Assembly: GCA_022561525.1 (NCBI GenBank)
Contig: JADFRB010000090.1
Location: 1-6,895 of the forward strand
DNA length: 6,895 nucleotides
Source: Nitrospinota bacterium
Lineage (GTDB): Bacteria; Nitrospirota; Nitrospiria; Nitrospirales; UBA8639
Direction of reading: 5' to 3'
The position numbers and the translations under genes are program-made. The notes below the pieces were generated by a model. That model ran no database searches and had not been told where the DNA came from. It saw only the letters and a program-made list of their open reading frames with translations. How positions within the stretch are numbered: position 1 is the stretch's first letter; every line of letters starts with the position of its first letter. Of the stretch, positions 6,673 through 6,895 are shown piece after piece.

Positions 6673-6895
6673 TTACTCAGATGGTGAGCCTTTTAGTTCG
6701 ACGGTGTTCCCTTCTGGGTCTTGGATGTATATGGATGGACCCTTGCCTTCAGCGCCGTACCGAGTTTCCAGTTTGCTGCCACTGACCCCATGTTGCGTCA
6801 GGTGCTCGCGAATCGCGTGCTCCTGAAACGATTCGAGACGAACACAAAAGTGGTCCATGTTTCGGCCCTCTTTCCCAGGTCCGCTCCCACCCATT
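6673..6895 (-). CDS. VOC-fold (glyoxalase/bleomycin-resistance/dioxygenase type) protein, C-terminal part
   Basis: The frame is open to the right edge of the window, so the N-terminal part lies outside and the Met at 6892-6894 is probably internal. The visible 73 residues look like the second beta-alpha-beta-beta-beta unit of a vicinal oxygen chelate protein: GRNMDHFCVRLE opens with a likely metal-ligand His, followed by an amphipathic helix (EHAIREHLTQHGV), RYGAEGKGPSIYI and the closing DPEGNTVELKG, whose Glu is the usual second metal ligand of this half. The family includes lyases, dioxygenases and antibiotic-binding proteins; the fragment does not tell which reaction applies. It is convergent with the radical SAM pseudogene, with 97 bp between and no obvious terminator. 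Confidence 0.8.
   Translation of the reverse strand, partial: MGGSGPGKEGRNMDHFCVRLESFQEHAIREHLTQHGVSGSKLETRYGAEGKGPSIYIQDPEGNTVELKGSPSE

Noticed and set aside
1..6895. CRISPR array, tRNA, rRNA, transposase, toxin-antitoxin or phage genes
   Set aside because: None of these signatures was seen on either strand; the repeats present are palindromic singles, not regularly spaced.

Overview
The window looks like chromosomal DNA of a Gram-negative bacterium of roughly 50% GC. The gene mix suggests the Nitrospira lineage (Nitrospirota): an HDOD protein with a C-terminal sensor-like region, a stand-alone small TPR protein, a lytic transglycosylase F-like lipoprotein, a PflX-type radical SAM gene, a VOC-fold protein and dispersed palindromic repeats. 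That assignment is an inference from protein style and repeat sequence, not from a marker gene.

Layout. Positions 1-525 hold no gene I can support, but there is a purine-rich tract and, at 360-458, a cluster of strong hairpins. A short remnant of a histidine phosphotransfer (Hpt) domain follows (526-777, +). It converges on a complete HDOD signalling protein (752-2335, -). The 478 bp between that gene and the next carry a direct repeat close to the HDOD start, a small hairpin and a ~178 bp element with terminal inverted repeats (2507-2684). A 105-residue TPR protein with a strong ribosome binding site comes next (2814-3131, +). A 200 bp convergent spacer contains another palindromic repeat. 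The largest gene (3331-5484, -) encodes a lipoprotein with two tandem solute-binding (SBP_bac_3) domains and a C-terminal SLT transglycosylase domain: an MltF architecture with the sensor half duplicated. Divergent from it lies a radical SAM gene (5647-6575, +) that is recognisable along its whole length but broken by three in-frame stops and two +1 frameshifts. The window ends inside a VOC/glyoxalase-fold gene (6673-6895, -).

How they relate. I see no operon: every neighbouring pair is convergent or divergent, so each gene is probably transcribed alone. Themes are signalling (HDOD protein, Hpt remnant) and envelope maintenance (MltF-like protein). Two of the six protein-coding loci are decayed, so the window reads as a gene-erosion region with repeat insertions rather than a new multi-gene system. 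The items most worth following are the broken radical SAM gene, the duplicated-sensor MltF, the dispersed repeat, and the direct repeat in front of the HDOD gene.
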